Below, piece after piece: positions 12,347-25,400 of a stretch of 64,000 nt of DNA (its first letter is position 1; each line of letters starts with the position of its first letter). The stretch spans positions 62,001-126,000 of the forward strand of contig NOWV01000073.1 of the NCBI GenBank assembly GCA_003344405.1, in the 5' to 3' direction. The stretch comes from Trichoplax sp. H2. Lineage: Eukaryota; Placozoa; Uniplacotomia; Trichoplacea. Made by a program: the position numbers and the translations under genes. The notes under the pieces were generated by a model. That model was not told the DNA's origin, did not search any database, and was given only the letters and a program-made list of their open reading frames with translations.

Positions 12347-15300
12347 ATGGCCAATACGAAGAAGGTTTGTGTAGTTGGTGCAGGAGTAGTTGGGCTGTCT
12401 ACTGCTTATTGCTTAGCTAATTGCGGTGGGAATATCGAGGTGACAGTCATTGCAGAAAAATTCTCTCCTAATACAACTGGAGATGGTGCTGCTGGTAAAT
12501 GGTATCCTTCTCATCTCAGTCAAACACCAGAAATCGATCAAAGGTTAACCGATAGTCAAGCTATGCATCCGTAATATTTCATAGCAATCGTCCTTGCTCT
12601 GTTCCTATCTAATGTACTGCACAGTACTGTAATAGCTCAAAGAGTAGCTGAATCAGGCGCTAATATTTCGCGAGCTGTAATGGCCTGCTACGATGATGTC
12701 ATATTTCAGAGGAATAATCTGATTTTATAAACGTAATTGTACAATTAGAAAATATTGACAGAAAAATGAATGTTGAGCATACACCTTCTATCATAAGTTA
12801 GGATTATAACGCATCAAACTCTAAGCTTTGACCACCAGGATGGAAATGATTCACATACAGATGTCTATCTCTCCCCGATAATTTTATGTAAACAAACATT
12901 CACTTGCGAGCTCTCTCCTCACGCTGCATCAAGCCCAACAGTCTTCATCTAAATAAATTAGTTGGTTACTGAATAGCTTATCATCACTGCTATCCATTCT
13001 GCTAATAATTTATGTATTTATAACACATATTGCTGCAGTAGAGGAACATCACTTCCAATTTATTAGATAACTACAATTTATCAACGAAATACCATCTACA
13101 CTAGAGACCCTCTATCAGAGAGGGTCTCTAATCTACATGTTTTAGCCATTGTTTGTGTATTCGATTGAATATTAATTCTCTTCGCTTATCATATCAATAA
13201 CTACACCGATCAATAGCCATTGTAAATTAGCGTCTATTTTGAATGATTTTAGTTCACTTTTACTAAATTTCTTTTAAGAATTCCCGCAATATATTTTGAT
13301 ACGCAGCCTTCAATTTTGCTGCTATACACTATCTGGTAAATTGTGTTGCCACAATGCAATGTTAACTACTTTTCAATAGCAGATTTCGATTCTAGGATTG
13401 TATTAGTAGTAAATTTAAGATCACCAAGATATTTGATGGTAAAATTAAATTACATCTAATTCAATCTCTTATATTAGCAGTGTTGTTTCATTTAGCTTGC
13501 ATCTAGTTTTCGAACGAGGATTGCTTACATGACTTAGTTATCATCTTCCACAGTGCTTATGTTTTAAGTGTCTTCAGACTATTCTCAGCGCACATTAAGA
13601 AAATATACGAGTCAGCTAATTTTTCGCTTTATAAAACAGCGATCATCTGGGAATGTTACTGTCGATTTTTATAGAATCGAAACAGTATCAAAATAGAATA
13701 AATTAAGTTAATAAACTCGGCTGTTGTCTAGTGTCCAGTATATCGGTTATTTTGAGCGCTGTATGAGTTTCCACGACATCTATTATGCTTTACACAGATA
13801 TTGGTCTAATCATGGTAATAACATAGGTCTAATTAATGATAGTACTAAACTTTTACGTAAATGCAATAGTTAGAAGTGATATCTGTATATTTTCCATACA
13901 GCACAGTACTGCAGGACCACTACTAATTTTAGTGAGCTATCACGTCAGCAGTTTAGGATTTCATATTGCTGAACTTTCGTATCTACTGCAAGCAAAGCGC
14001 CCTTCAAATGATTGATCACGAGCTGTGTATGCCACAAATGACATTTGACTTGGGCGCTCTGCTTCAGATTTGTAAACGTTGATGGTTTCATAACAAGCCT
14101 ATAGAGACACAAATAGTTTACTTGATCGATCTTATCCTTAGCCATGTCCAATACCAAGAAGATTTTCGTAGTCAGTGCCGGAATAGTTGGGCTACCTACG
14201 GGCTTATTACTTTAGCCAATTGCGGTGCAAACATCGAGGTAACAGTCAGTCATTGCTGAAAAATTCGCTCCATATACAACTGCAGATGGTGCTGCTGGTA
14301 AATGGCACCCGTCTCATTTAGTCAAACACCAGAAATCGATCAAAGATAAACCGATAGTGAAACTACACATCCGTTTTTTCCAATGCAATTCCCTCTTGCT
14401 CTATTTAATGCACTGTATTATTGGAGAAGGTAGCTGAATTAGGTGCTAATACTATACGTTGCATGCCGTGATCAGCCGGTATAGACGCTGACTTGCTTTG
14501 ATAAAGTTTTGATTCGATTTTCTAAAATTGCATAGTATACGTCCACGTTGATTATTATTAGCAGAGACGAGTAAGTTAACATGCACCTCCCACCGTTTTG
14601 ATTCGATTTTCTATAATTGCATCGTATACGTCCATGTCGATTATTATTAACAGAGAAGAGGAGGTCAACGTGCACTTCCCACCATATTAATTAGGACCAC
14701 AAAGTATCAATCATTTCAACTTTTTTACTACCGGTATATAGAAGTGATACAGTACTATAAAATTCACATTAGTTCGAGTATACGAACATCACACTCTGTA
14801 CACCAGTTATTATTTTTACGCAAACATCCGCCAATCTTCACTTATGGGCTATTTGTTTATGGCCAGATCAAGCCCATCAGTATACTGAGCTTGATCTACT
14901 CCATATAAGTCGATTAATTATAATTATTCAATAAGTTATCTCCAGTGAAAGATCCCTCTATCATTGCTGATATGACTTCTGCTAAGGAATTACGCATTAA
15001 TGCATTCTAAATGTTATGTGTTGATTAGAAGCAGGGATATAAAGATCGCAATAACTTGTCATCACTTATTCAATTTAATACAAATTCTTTTACATTGTAT
15101 CGCTTTAGTGATTTCAATTATTCACAGTAATTTGTGAGCTTTGGAGGTATAAATAGAAGGAACAGGGTATTCAACTAGTAATAATAACAGTAAGGAATAA
15201 GCAGTATGTGATGTAGAATTGCTGGTTACGCTAAAAAACAGTACAGTAATTGTACTGTAGGTTATAGCTATTTGAACAGTTTAAATTTTTGAGTTAGCGG

Positions 15301-17539
15301 ATTGTAAATCTTTGCTGTTAAAACTCATTCATTACAATCACTTTTAAAATGCAGCGTAACATTTTGCAGAATTTTCTATATGCGCGTATTTTCTTTTTGC
15401 TAGCCTCTACGAATATGGAATACGTGCATGCTAACTTGTCCTTCTGATTATTACAGGAAATGGGGCTCCATCACCTATCAATGGTTGCTCGATTTAACAT
15501 TTTCTGATTTAGCTGACTCTGTGGGTGTAAGCTTAGTTTCTGGTTACCACTTTTTTGAATATTATCCTAAGGTAAATTGGCTACGTCGATCACGATACAC
15601 AGATATCCTCGATCAATAACAGTGAAAATCGATACATCCCATAACTAATAGCCTATCTTTTATTGTATTATTAGACTATTTACAGGCATGATGCTGATAG
15701 ATAGTGATAATTGAATAAAATAATACTCGTTTATCAGTATAATCATCGTTCAGACCCTAACGGTAATTACTGTACGACAGTTTGTTATAGGCTCCCTTGA
15801 TATGCAATTTGTTAAAATATGAACACAATTATTATCGTGAAGCATGATATTATGTTACTTGGTGCATAGTATAATATCGAAAAATTTTTGCTACTGTATT
15901 TAACTTTATTCTAGCTGTATTTCTTATTATTAGATTGGTAGGTGCTAACTTTCTTAATCAATGGTGCTCATCCTTGTAGGACCCACACTGGAAGGACATG
16001 GTACTATTTTTTCGTCGTGCAACAAACCGTGAAATTGAAAAGATTAATGAAAATGGATATTATGTTGTTAAGTATGCAGCAGAAAAAATTTATGCCTATA
16101 CAATATTTATTATTAATATCTAAACTGAAAACTAGATTACTGTTAATCTTATGTTCGAATTGCAAAGCAATTCGCACCCTATAGCTACAATTAATCTGTT
16201 TTTTCAATTTTAAGAACTGGCTGGTTTTACACAACTTTCTTTCTCAATTGCGAAACTTACTTACCATGGCTTATGGCTAAGTATGATTAGCAGTACTTAT
16301 CGTTGCATTCCTATAATAAGATCTTGAACTAGTGCCAAAGGGTGCATCTTATTTCGGGCAGGTTTAGAAAGTTAGGTGGCAAAGTTATACAAAGACGGGT
16401 TGAAAGTTTATCTGAAGTAAGATATGACATCATAACATTCGCTAACATCTGTATCCAATTTTATCCGAAATTTTGAATGATGTTCGACTTTACTCATCTC
16501 TTTTATTCCTCGTAGCTTGGCGGAAAGTATGACTGCATTGTTAACTGCAGCGGATTAGGTTCATATCAGCTGGCCGATGATAAAAGTTTATATCCAATTT
16601 GGGGTCAGCTAGCTAGGGTAACTGCAATTAGTACTTTTGAATCGACGAATAGGCACTGCACGCGTAATTGTAACACTTTGCTTTATCTCTTCATCTATGG
16701 GATACCAAATAGGTCAATGCTCCATGGATAAAACACTTCATAAGCTTTTATTCTAAGGAGAAGAAGGATGCGTACATTATGCCTAGGTATTGACACTTAA
16801 CATTTCGTAAAAAATTTCTGTAAAGACAGCATTACCGTATACTCCACATAATTGAGCTTTTATAACTGAATTTCTTGACTAATGAAGATGCATTTGTTAC
16901 TAGGGCAACAGATGTTGTTTTAGGTATATATAACGAACCACATAGGTGGGAAAACAAAGTTGATGACGAAATTCATGAGGAAACGATGCAACGTATCTAT
17001 TCTGTTATGCCAAGCCTAAAGGTAAATTACGAAAAGTTAAGAAGCATGGTTTATATTATAAAGCTCTGTTATCTATCTGTAGTTATGTAGTAGATAGCTT
17101 ATTGTGATCTGTTAACTTTGCTGCAATCTAAACGCTATATATACCAATAATTTTATGCCGTAGAACGCTAAAGTAACCTGGAAATGGTCCGGATTGCGAC
17201 CAGCTCGGCCTGCTGTACGCTTAGAAAATGATCAACTAAATGTCAATGGCAAGAAACTCCCGGTATTTTGCACTTACGTAGCATTCAATATATTTTGTGA
17301 TACTGAATAATTAAAAACTGAAATTGATATCAAATGACTAGCAGTAATTAATATTATGACTTCATTATTAATAGATCATCCATAATTACGGTCATGGAGG
17401 TTCTGGTATAACGTTGCATTTAGGCTGCGCCCTAAATGCTACGAAATTAGTTATTGAAGCTTTAGGAATGCAAAGTCCCGGCATTAACTATAGCTATAAC
17501 TTTCCACGAATCAGTCAAAACTACAGTAGCAAACTATGA
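12347..17539 (+). CDS. ddo: Peroxisomal D-aspartate/D-amino-acid oxidase
   Basis: FAD enzyme that oxidatively deaminates D-amino acids in peroxisomes. Ten exons: 12347-12543, 15457-15571, 15980-16071, 16215-16280, 16362-16416, 16516-16617, 16713-16786, 16904-17021, 17164-17262, 17375-17539, giving 360 residues in one frame. The FAD-binding [12 protein letters not shown] is at residues 9-20. VNCSGLGS follows, and the substrate-carboxylate arginine sits in GLRPARP (Arg285). The flavin-binding YGHGGSG is near the C-terminus. The last residues are SKL, a canonical peroxisomal targeting signal. VNCSGLGS favours D-aspartate oxidase over D-amino-acid oxidase, but substrate is not settled. The family's RGQ reads WGQ here (end of exon 6). 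Intron 1 is 2.9 kb and holds a decayed second exon 1. Confidence 0.93.
13102..13130. repeat. Perfect 12-bp inverted repeat
   Basis: Arms 13102-13113 and 13119-13130 (TAGAGACCCTCT and its exact complement) are separated by 5 bases. Single-stranded DNA or RNA would form a tight hairpin. It lies in intron 1 of the oxidase gene and has no T-tract, so it is not a bacterial terminator. Confidence 0.9.
14060..14470 (+). pseudogene. Decayed duplicate of oxidase exon 1
   Basis: This stretch inside oxidase intron 1 aligns with the true first exon and both its flanks (about 12250-12700). The ATG with its upstream context is kept at 14144 (TTATCCTTAGCCATG). The reading frame is then broken by small indels and by changes in the GAGVVG motif, and the splice donor AAG|GT has become AAAGATAA. 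It therefore cannot supply a working first exon, whereas 12347-12543 can. It arose by a tandem duplication of about 1.8 kb spacing. Confidence 0.85.
14506..14683 (+). repeat. 89-bp tandem duplication
   Basis: Two adjacent copies, 14506-14594 and 14595-14683, both starting GTTTTGATTCGATTTTCT and ending TTCCCACC or CTCCCACC. They differ at only about a dozen positions. They lie in intron 1 of the oxidase gene, just after the decayed exon copy. Confidence 0.9.
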
Positions 17540-20500
17540 AGTTATTTATGGGTTAAGCCAAGGCTACTTCTTAATTCTTGATGTTAAATTTTTCAATGTT
17601 ATGCTAACTTAAGATTCTTTATCATAATCTATCATCTAACTAAAATTTATGCTTTAAATATTTTAGTCTTTGTTACCGTAAAATTTCGTTTGCTTTACTA
17701 ATACTAACTAATAATTATAATTAGTGCAATTAGAGTAAGCTGAAAATTGTCGATCAATAACTCACTCATTAAGGAATGCTTTAATTTTTATGTCAGGTAA
17801 TTCTATACACTTGTTATATATAGCTTTAAAATGCTGCCTTTTAATTTGCAAGATGATCAAGATTCAATTCTGTTTTGTTTGGTGATATATAGTGAATTCT
17901 TGACTAGTTACATGATCCAATAAATAATGAATTCCGTTAGTTATCGTATAATATGACGGTCTATAATGCAATACCAAACAATTAAAGTTAGTAAGAACGG
18001 CAACTGAAGTCAATTAAGTAAAAGAACGGGCAGAAATAATATCACTTAACGTACCAAACCAAAGTAGAAAAATGCTCAACTCCCAAATCTTATCAATGAT
18101 TCTCTAGCAGAGTAAAGGTTGCACTCCTGTTCAGGAAACTATTTCAATTGATGAATAAAGATAAAATGAAAGTGCAGCTTTCAATGAATTCTAAAATTTT
18201 TAAAGTAATTATGTACCTTAGTTTTATCTTGGGAGTTAAATGATTACCATTGTAAAGGGATTTGTACAGAAAATAACGATCTATTTATTTCTGTACTGCT
18301 TCTTCAAAATTTGTTATTGATATCCCTAATTACTTACTGCGGTATTCTTTTTTTTAATTTTTTAAAAAATAAAACTCGGAAAGCATGATATCTCTACACC
18401 TCTAAGTTGCCCTTCCGTAGTTGTCAAATAGGTAATCACTATCAGAAAAAGCTAAACATCTTTCGTGACTGACTTGGAGATAGTAAGTTGAACTGATTTA
18501 TTAAATTCACATACAAAAGGTAGAAGTACAGAAACACTGGGAAATCCTGGTAAAATATTGAATAAACGAAATGCGCAGATCATGCATAAACTTTATATAA
18601 CCTCGAAGAATCCCTTATATTGGTCGTAAAATGGTAGCTAACCAGAGGACATAGCTAAATATCGTATATATTTGTCACGACCAAGGTTGTAACACGAGGA
18701 GATAATATACGTATATTATAAGTATGTTATTCCTTACCCTCGTCGATAGAGTAAAACTTCTTCGTAACTTGATATAAAGTAGAATTATTCTGTAATAATT
18801 ATTATTGTTTCTATATGGATATAATTAATCGGTACTAGTCTATCATTTATCCTACAGATAACTTTTTGATCAACGTATATATTCCACTTTACTATAACGT
18901 TATATACCATAAGTATAGAGAATACGATCAGAAATCAAATCTTTCTAAAAATTTTGCTATAGTAGGCTATAATAATCTACGCTCTAGAGCATTCGATGAG
19001 GCGATACATTTACTTAGAAAATTACGAAATCTACACTAATTTCAAGTCCTATTCAATTATTCAAATTATGTGAACCTAATAAATTGATGGCATATTAAAA
19101 CTATTTAATATAAATTATGATTTTGAAACATTAGTCCAAATTAAGAGATTCCCTATGAACAATGGTGTTTAGATCAGGATAACGTGAACTATAACACTGA
19201 AATACCGACACGGTACTATTCTTTCTATTTGGAGGAGGGAAAGGGTAAGAGAATGCTTATGTTCATGAGAGAATGTGCAAATTTTTCCTTGAGTAGTCCG
19301 CACTTATATTAGTCGTCGACAATGAAAACTTTAAGCAAGATTCTGTCGTCACATTACGATCAAAGGTTACCCTCAACCTGTTCCTCATTCAATCGTCGGT
19401 AAAGTGAACGTCGATAAATAATCATATTCCTATACACGTATAAAAGGAGCAGCGTTTTCGACTATGATTACCCCACTGCTTACAATTTATGTGCTGTGTA
19501 CTGTAGACTACTAAATTATCGTAGCATAGTCTGTACTATCCTGCTCAGTAAGGCAGTTACGCAAAGTATCGTGAGCGAGGAAAGGTACTAATTTATAACT
19601 AAAGTGGACATTGCTTTCTAACTATAGTATGATCTTAAAGATATCGTGAAGTCGAAACCCTAATAAGGTAGAGCGACCAAATGAGGAAAATAATTTTGCG
19701 CTATAGAGCTTTACCACAATCCATAGGATATTGTAACAAACAATTTACGAACAAAGTTAGTCTATGATTGCATTCTAAATTGTAAAACAGAATCTATGAG
19801 AGAATTAATACGAAATAGACATCAACGAGCACAAAGGTACGATCACAAAACAGGATGGTCAGTTGCAACTTCAAGTCAGTATTAAGTTTAGCGAGAAAGA
19901 GAAATGAAAAGAATGCAATTCTACTAAATAACAGTCGTTTAACCTAGTCTCAATATATACACAATTGCGATTTACAAGAACTACTACCTCCAATAGCGTT
20001 GTCTACCCTGTTTAAACTGCGTCATTAGAAGAGCAGAAAGGTCAAATTCTTGATTTAAAAGGTTAGTTCTAATCTAGTATAGATATAGTGCTAGTCTTAA
20101 TCTAGTCTTGATCACAATATTTTCCCTATCTACAAATAGTGACTTCAGCGAACTGAAATAGTCCAACGTTTTGAAAGGATAATAGTAATATGAAGTAAGA
20201 AAGTATGTAGCATGTAGAATGGTCAGTTCGCTATCGAAGAAGTGATGGTAGAGCCGCTACATAGTGAGAGGTTACGGTATATCAAGATAGAGACTTGAAT
20301 TATAATACTGCTAGAATCATTTTAGAACGATATTCCATCGAAATAGAACATCATAGGTCTGTATTTCTCGATTGGGGGTTGTTCTTGAGTAATGCCCAGA
20401 GAGATTTACTGTCTCGCAAGATCATATAAACTATTCTCAAACGTTGCTTCTCAAACAAACAAAATAGCGTATTCTTCTGATAACTGGATGTTAAAGCATG

Positions 20501-22473
20501 ATAGCTACCATGTACTTACAGTGGTGTATCTATTTAGAGTCGCATATCGATTATTTAGAAATCATAGGTACTCAAGATGTTAGTAAATGCATTGGTGAAA
20601 TCGCAGGCGGTTATGGGCGGACGAACTATATTTTTGTGAAGATGACTGGATAAGTGACTGTCTCAATTTCTGCAAGGCTGGTTCATGAAATAATCACTGA
20701 ATCGGGTTATTTAGTTTATCGCTTGCCGTAAAATTATTGGACGAAGGCTTTATTTAAGACTCTTCACTATCAAGAACCGTTTGTTAATAAAGCTCAATAT
20801 CCAACTGATTCCTCTTGAGATATGATTGTAAATTAATCCTCTTATTATATGTTACATATTGGATTTTTGTATCACAAATACCGGTACTTTGAAGTATCTG
20901 CTTTATGCTATATGAACAAAATCAATCTTGTAAAGGCTCGTACTACCTTTTTAAATATTTATATTACTGCACTTATCTAGAATATTGCCTATACATTTCA
21001 TATACCCATATGTTATCATTCTCAGATGATTATACATTAGCAAGATAAGTATCACACGGTGGCATTTAGTATAGCATTTTATACAGGTGGAGGCGGTAAT
21101 TATTTTACTATACCTCACTATATTCTTATAGCCTAGTAAACTTAACTTTTTTTATCTTACTATGATCATCTATGCTATTAGCTCCGTATTTAAAAAGTAA
21201 AAGTAGGAAATACTATTCAGTTGGAATAGAACCAACTCTGTAACACTAATTCTTTTTGGATGATTATCTTATAGTTGTCATCTCAGAATGTTATTAGCTA
21301 TATGTTGTATGATGTTGTACGTACAGTATGTATAAAGTTAATCTTACAATACTAATTTTGGGGATAATTTTATCTTCCTGTATTGGCATCTCTGAAATTA
21401 GCTATGCACGAAGTATTTAATTTAAAATGCAAATTAATATTAAATAACTAGCCGAACTCGCATACCTAGCTATCGATTAAATAGAAATAATAGATCGGCT
21501 AAAATACCATAATGTACCGTTACATAGCCATATCTGAACTTTAGATGCAGTGTATATTTTCGCATCTGTCACAGTGTCCAATATCAAAGTTTATTACTTA
21601 CAGAACGATACAATTTATAGCCCTGTTTGATATCTTTTCCTTGAAAATGAGTAGGAAAATAGATAATGAAGTAAAATAGAGGCTTTTACACAGTCCACAG
21701 TATGATCATGACGTCAGCTAGGATAGGATCGGGGGTGTTAAGGATGGTATGTTTAGCGAAGGATGATGGGATGGGCTGTTACTGGTGGAATAAAATTGCA
21801 GGTAGTTTAGTCTGAGATCTAGCAATGTACTTATTGCGTTATCTAATTTTTACTACAGTATTTTCGACAATAAAATAAAGTCATAAACTGTTTCTATCCA
21901 CAATGACTAAAGTCAAATTACTAAGAGACTATCTTTAGAGTATAAATAGGAAAAGCAATGATTAAAAAAGCTTATCTTAATGATATACCAAAAATCTTCA
22001 ATAAGAATTTGTTCTGTTAGTGGTAGATAGAGTTTATTAATAAACGATATAAACGTTTATATTATAACCACGAAAAAATTATTTACAGCATCAACTCTTT
22101 AGTAAATTTTTTTTCTATCAAATCATATCGGGTTGGAATTGAATATCAGAGATTAGTAATGATAACTGAAAGTTGTTTCTGCCCATGGATCAAAATGAAT
22201 ATTGACTTAAAAACCAAAAGTTATAGACGAATAAGGCTGCATGTATAATAGTAAGAAAAACAACCACATAAAACCAATTTGCTGATGGTGATATCGGAAC
22301 GCTAATATTCCTGAAAACAGAATTTAAATAAAAATCATCTCCTTCTCTACATTTTCATCATTCGGCAGTAAACTATTGCAATAATTGAATAGAACTTTAA
22401 AATATTGTTACTAGAAGCATTACAACGGGAACAGAATGAAAAAATTAGATTATTATTATAATATTTCAATCTG
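17540..22473. other. 5-kb AT-rich spacer, no gene recognised
   Basis: No conserved exon seen on either strand. Around 18673 a sequence TGTCACGACCAAGG resembles the start of the LTR family at 184-618, and a TATAAAAG box occurs at 19439, so a very old LTR element may lie here; no end or coding part could be found. A palindromic TGACGTCA occurs at 21709. The short open frame at 20392-20583 looks random. Confidence 0.4.
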
Positions 22474-25400
22474 CTAAATCCATAAAAGAACGCAAACTAA
22501 ATTGCTAGGTAGTCTAATATTATTATAAAGTCATAAATAGAGCGAACCTGTATTTCGTTACAGCGGACGTTCGATATAGAGCTAATACGAATATAGAATC
22601 GACGATATATTTCGAAGCTGTTTCAATGTGATTTATCAAGATAAAGAATCCCTATAGTCCAGTAGACAAATGAGAATAGAGATCAAAATAATCTATTTGA
22701 AATTTTAATCCAACAACATTTTTGATAGCATCCACAATTCATCTTACGAAAACAATGGATGACTTACTTTGGGATTTAACATGACTATCAATATTATTAG
22801 AGCAACATAGATCCACTGGATGAGTTGGTCCAATACTCTAACAAAACAGAAAGGTTATTAGTATTACTAACTTAAGAAAGCCCGAATGTTAGATCGATAT
22901 TTTAAACGCCTTCTAACTACAAGTATTCGTCAGTAATTAATTACAGGTATACGACGCCATATTTACGTATTGTATTACCTATCTGGAAAATTTCCTTCTT
23001 GATATTCGACGTAGTGTGCATCTTTACTAGCATCTTCATCTCCAGTACAACTGCATGATATCTTGGAATTGGTCATCCTTTCTCGAATGTTGACTAGCAT
23101 GCCACTCACTTATAAACCAATAGCCAAAATACAAATAAATAGAATCACTGGTTAGGATATACATAAAGTTTGATAGATGTGGTCTCGCTAGATTTATTTA
23201 AGACTTCAATAAGGATACTTACTCCAGCTAGAAGCAGACATGCCATTTGTTAGATATGATAACGTTGTCGATAACACGATAAATAACCTGATAACTAAGG
23301 CTAGCCAAGCATATTGGGGGTAAAAATCTTTTAAAATCTACAGAATTCGATTAAACAAAATAATTTCGTTTATTCAATAACTCAGAAAGGATATTCTTAA
23401 TTAAAGTTGTCGTAAAAGAAGTAAAAGTGAAGTATAAAAATTAGATTGCAGAATTTACGTGCGATTTCTAATATCAATCTATAGTATTTAATAGTAGAGT
23501 TAAATACTATAGTTTTGGAGATAAAAAATTTTCAAGATAACGGTTATACATGCGTAAATTCTTATAAAGTAACTCATCGTCTATGCATAATAACAAGGGT
23601 AAATAACTATAATTAGAATTATCATTTACTTATTGAATTGTAGAGTATGTACACTATTCGAAGTCTTGATATGAAATCGAAACTTTCTACCATAATGTTT
23701 ACGTATAATCACTTGTAAACTTACTGCTTAATTCTGATGAGTTTGCAGTTGATACCGTGGTAGTAGAATTGTGATATAAATACAAACTATTGATAGTTAA
23801 TTTACTATAGAATGAAATGTCAGTTAGGCTATAATAATTTAACTGCATGTAGTCAGAGGACGAGCTTTCCAACATCCTAGATCCTACACGATCTGAGTAG
23901 AGATTTAGTAACTGTAAGTGTATGTATGGTATGTCCGATACTAATTTAAGTAACTTACAAAATTTTACATTCACGCCAGTTAACACTGGAATTGACTGTA
24001 GAAATTTATTTAAGTGCATATGTTTGCAAGCAAAGTAGTAATTACTTAAGAAGCGTACTGAGATAGTAACTCGAAGGAAGGTAGCAATCAATCAGTTTTC
24101 TGCGAAGTATCACCGAGAAAATCGAAATCTTATATATCGCTCGTATAAAGACTGAAAATACAAGGGGACGTAGCCAGAGTTATTGTACTTCTACTAGAGT
24201 TCTTTGCAAATCTTTGCCAAAAATGAGGATTGTAACAATGCGCAAAGCTGCGATCAATCGTTTGATAGTATTTAATGCTAATAATTCATTATAGATGTTT
24301 CTTGACTACTATATCGTCAATTTTTCACATGCAGCTCAAAAAATGTCAAATAGCGTAGGTATGCAATGCAGTGATATCAATAAGGGATAAAAAACTCTAC
24401 TATAGTTATGTTATACGTACAGATCAATCTAGGAACACAGAATTTACAATACTTACGATCGACAGTGGTACAGTCGAGATTTTACCATTTTCGGCAGCCC
24501 TTACAATTAGAAAAATAAATAAGTTATGTTTATTACTTTATGTTATAAATATCGGTTACTGCTACTGTTATTATCAACTTGTCAAACATCATATTTAAAA
24601 CTTACCATTTCAGAGTTAATTGACATGGTATTCCTGATTCTGTCATATTTGCTAGAGATATTCCATCTCGAATCATAGGGCTACATGTTTGTGGTACTAC
24701 ATACAATACGGCATAACACCTGATCATGTGTACAGTAAATGTTAAACTTGAAAAGTATTGGTATCTGTAGCACTAAATTAGCCTTTATCATGCTTATTCA
24801 TTTTGTACATAAGAATCGTATCTACTTATTTCGTAAGATACTTTAAAATTAAAATACAATATCTTGTAGACGATGTAATATCCCAATAGCTCTCAATCCA
24901 ATATTTAAGATACTTATACATACTTAAAATATCCCCTAAGTTATAATCAAATTCTCCTCATAGATTTATAAATTTGAGATTAATAATATTGCAAAATTAA
25001 ATTATCTGTTTAACTATCGTAGACATGATCATCCAATTTATACATTCAAATTTCAAAGAATTTACAATAAACTACTTTTACGTATTAAGATAAAGCTTTC
25101 GATAATTCATATTTTCTATTATACATATATTAGATTTATATCAGTTATTTCTTATAGAAATTAACTACTATTTCATCATTACCATAATATGTTGATAACT
25201 CCTGTTGTGAATTTAGCAGCAACAACAGCTCCAAAGAAGATGATAATCTAGTAAGTAGTATTATTTAATCGAAACATTGAGATTAAAATATGTGTATTAA
25301 TATTTAGGTAGTTAAACAAAGTTATTATTCTGAATATACACTTCATTTAAAGTACTATATGACATCACAACATCCATACCTGTTTTCTGTCATATTGGAC

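Noticed and set aside
18673-19600. Possible third LTR element
   Set aside because: TGTCACGA at 18673 and a TATA box at 19439 are suggestive, but I found no matching end, primer site or coding remnant.
21709-21716. CRE-like palindrome TGACGTCA
   Set aside because: A single 8-bp match is expected by chance at this scale and no promoter is identified there.
23699-24091. 130-codon minus-strand open frame
   Set aside because: It runs across one small real exon (23995-23959) of the TMEM104-like gene and its flanking introns; consensus splice sites cut through it and the rest is low-complexity.
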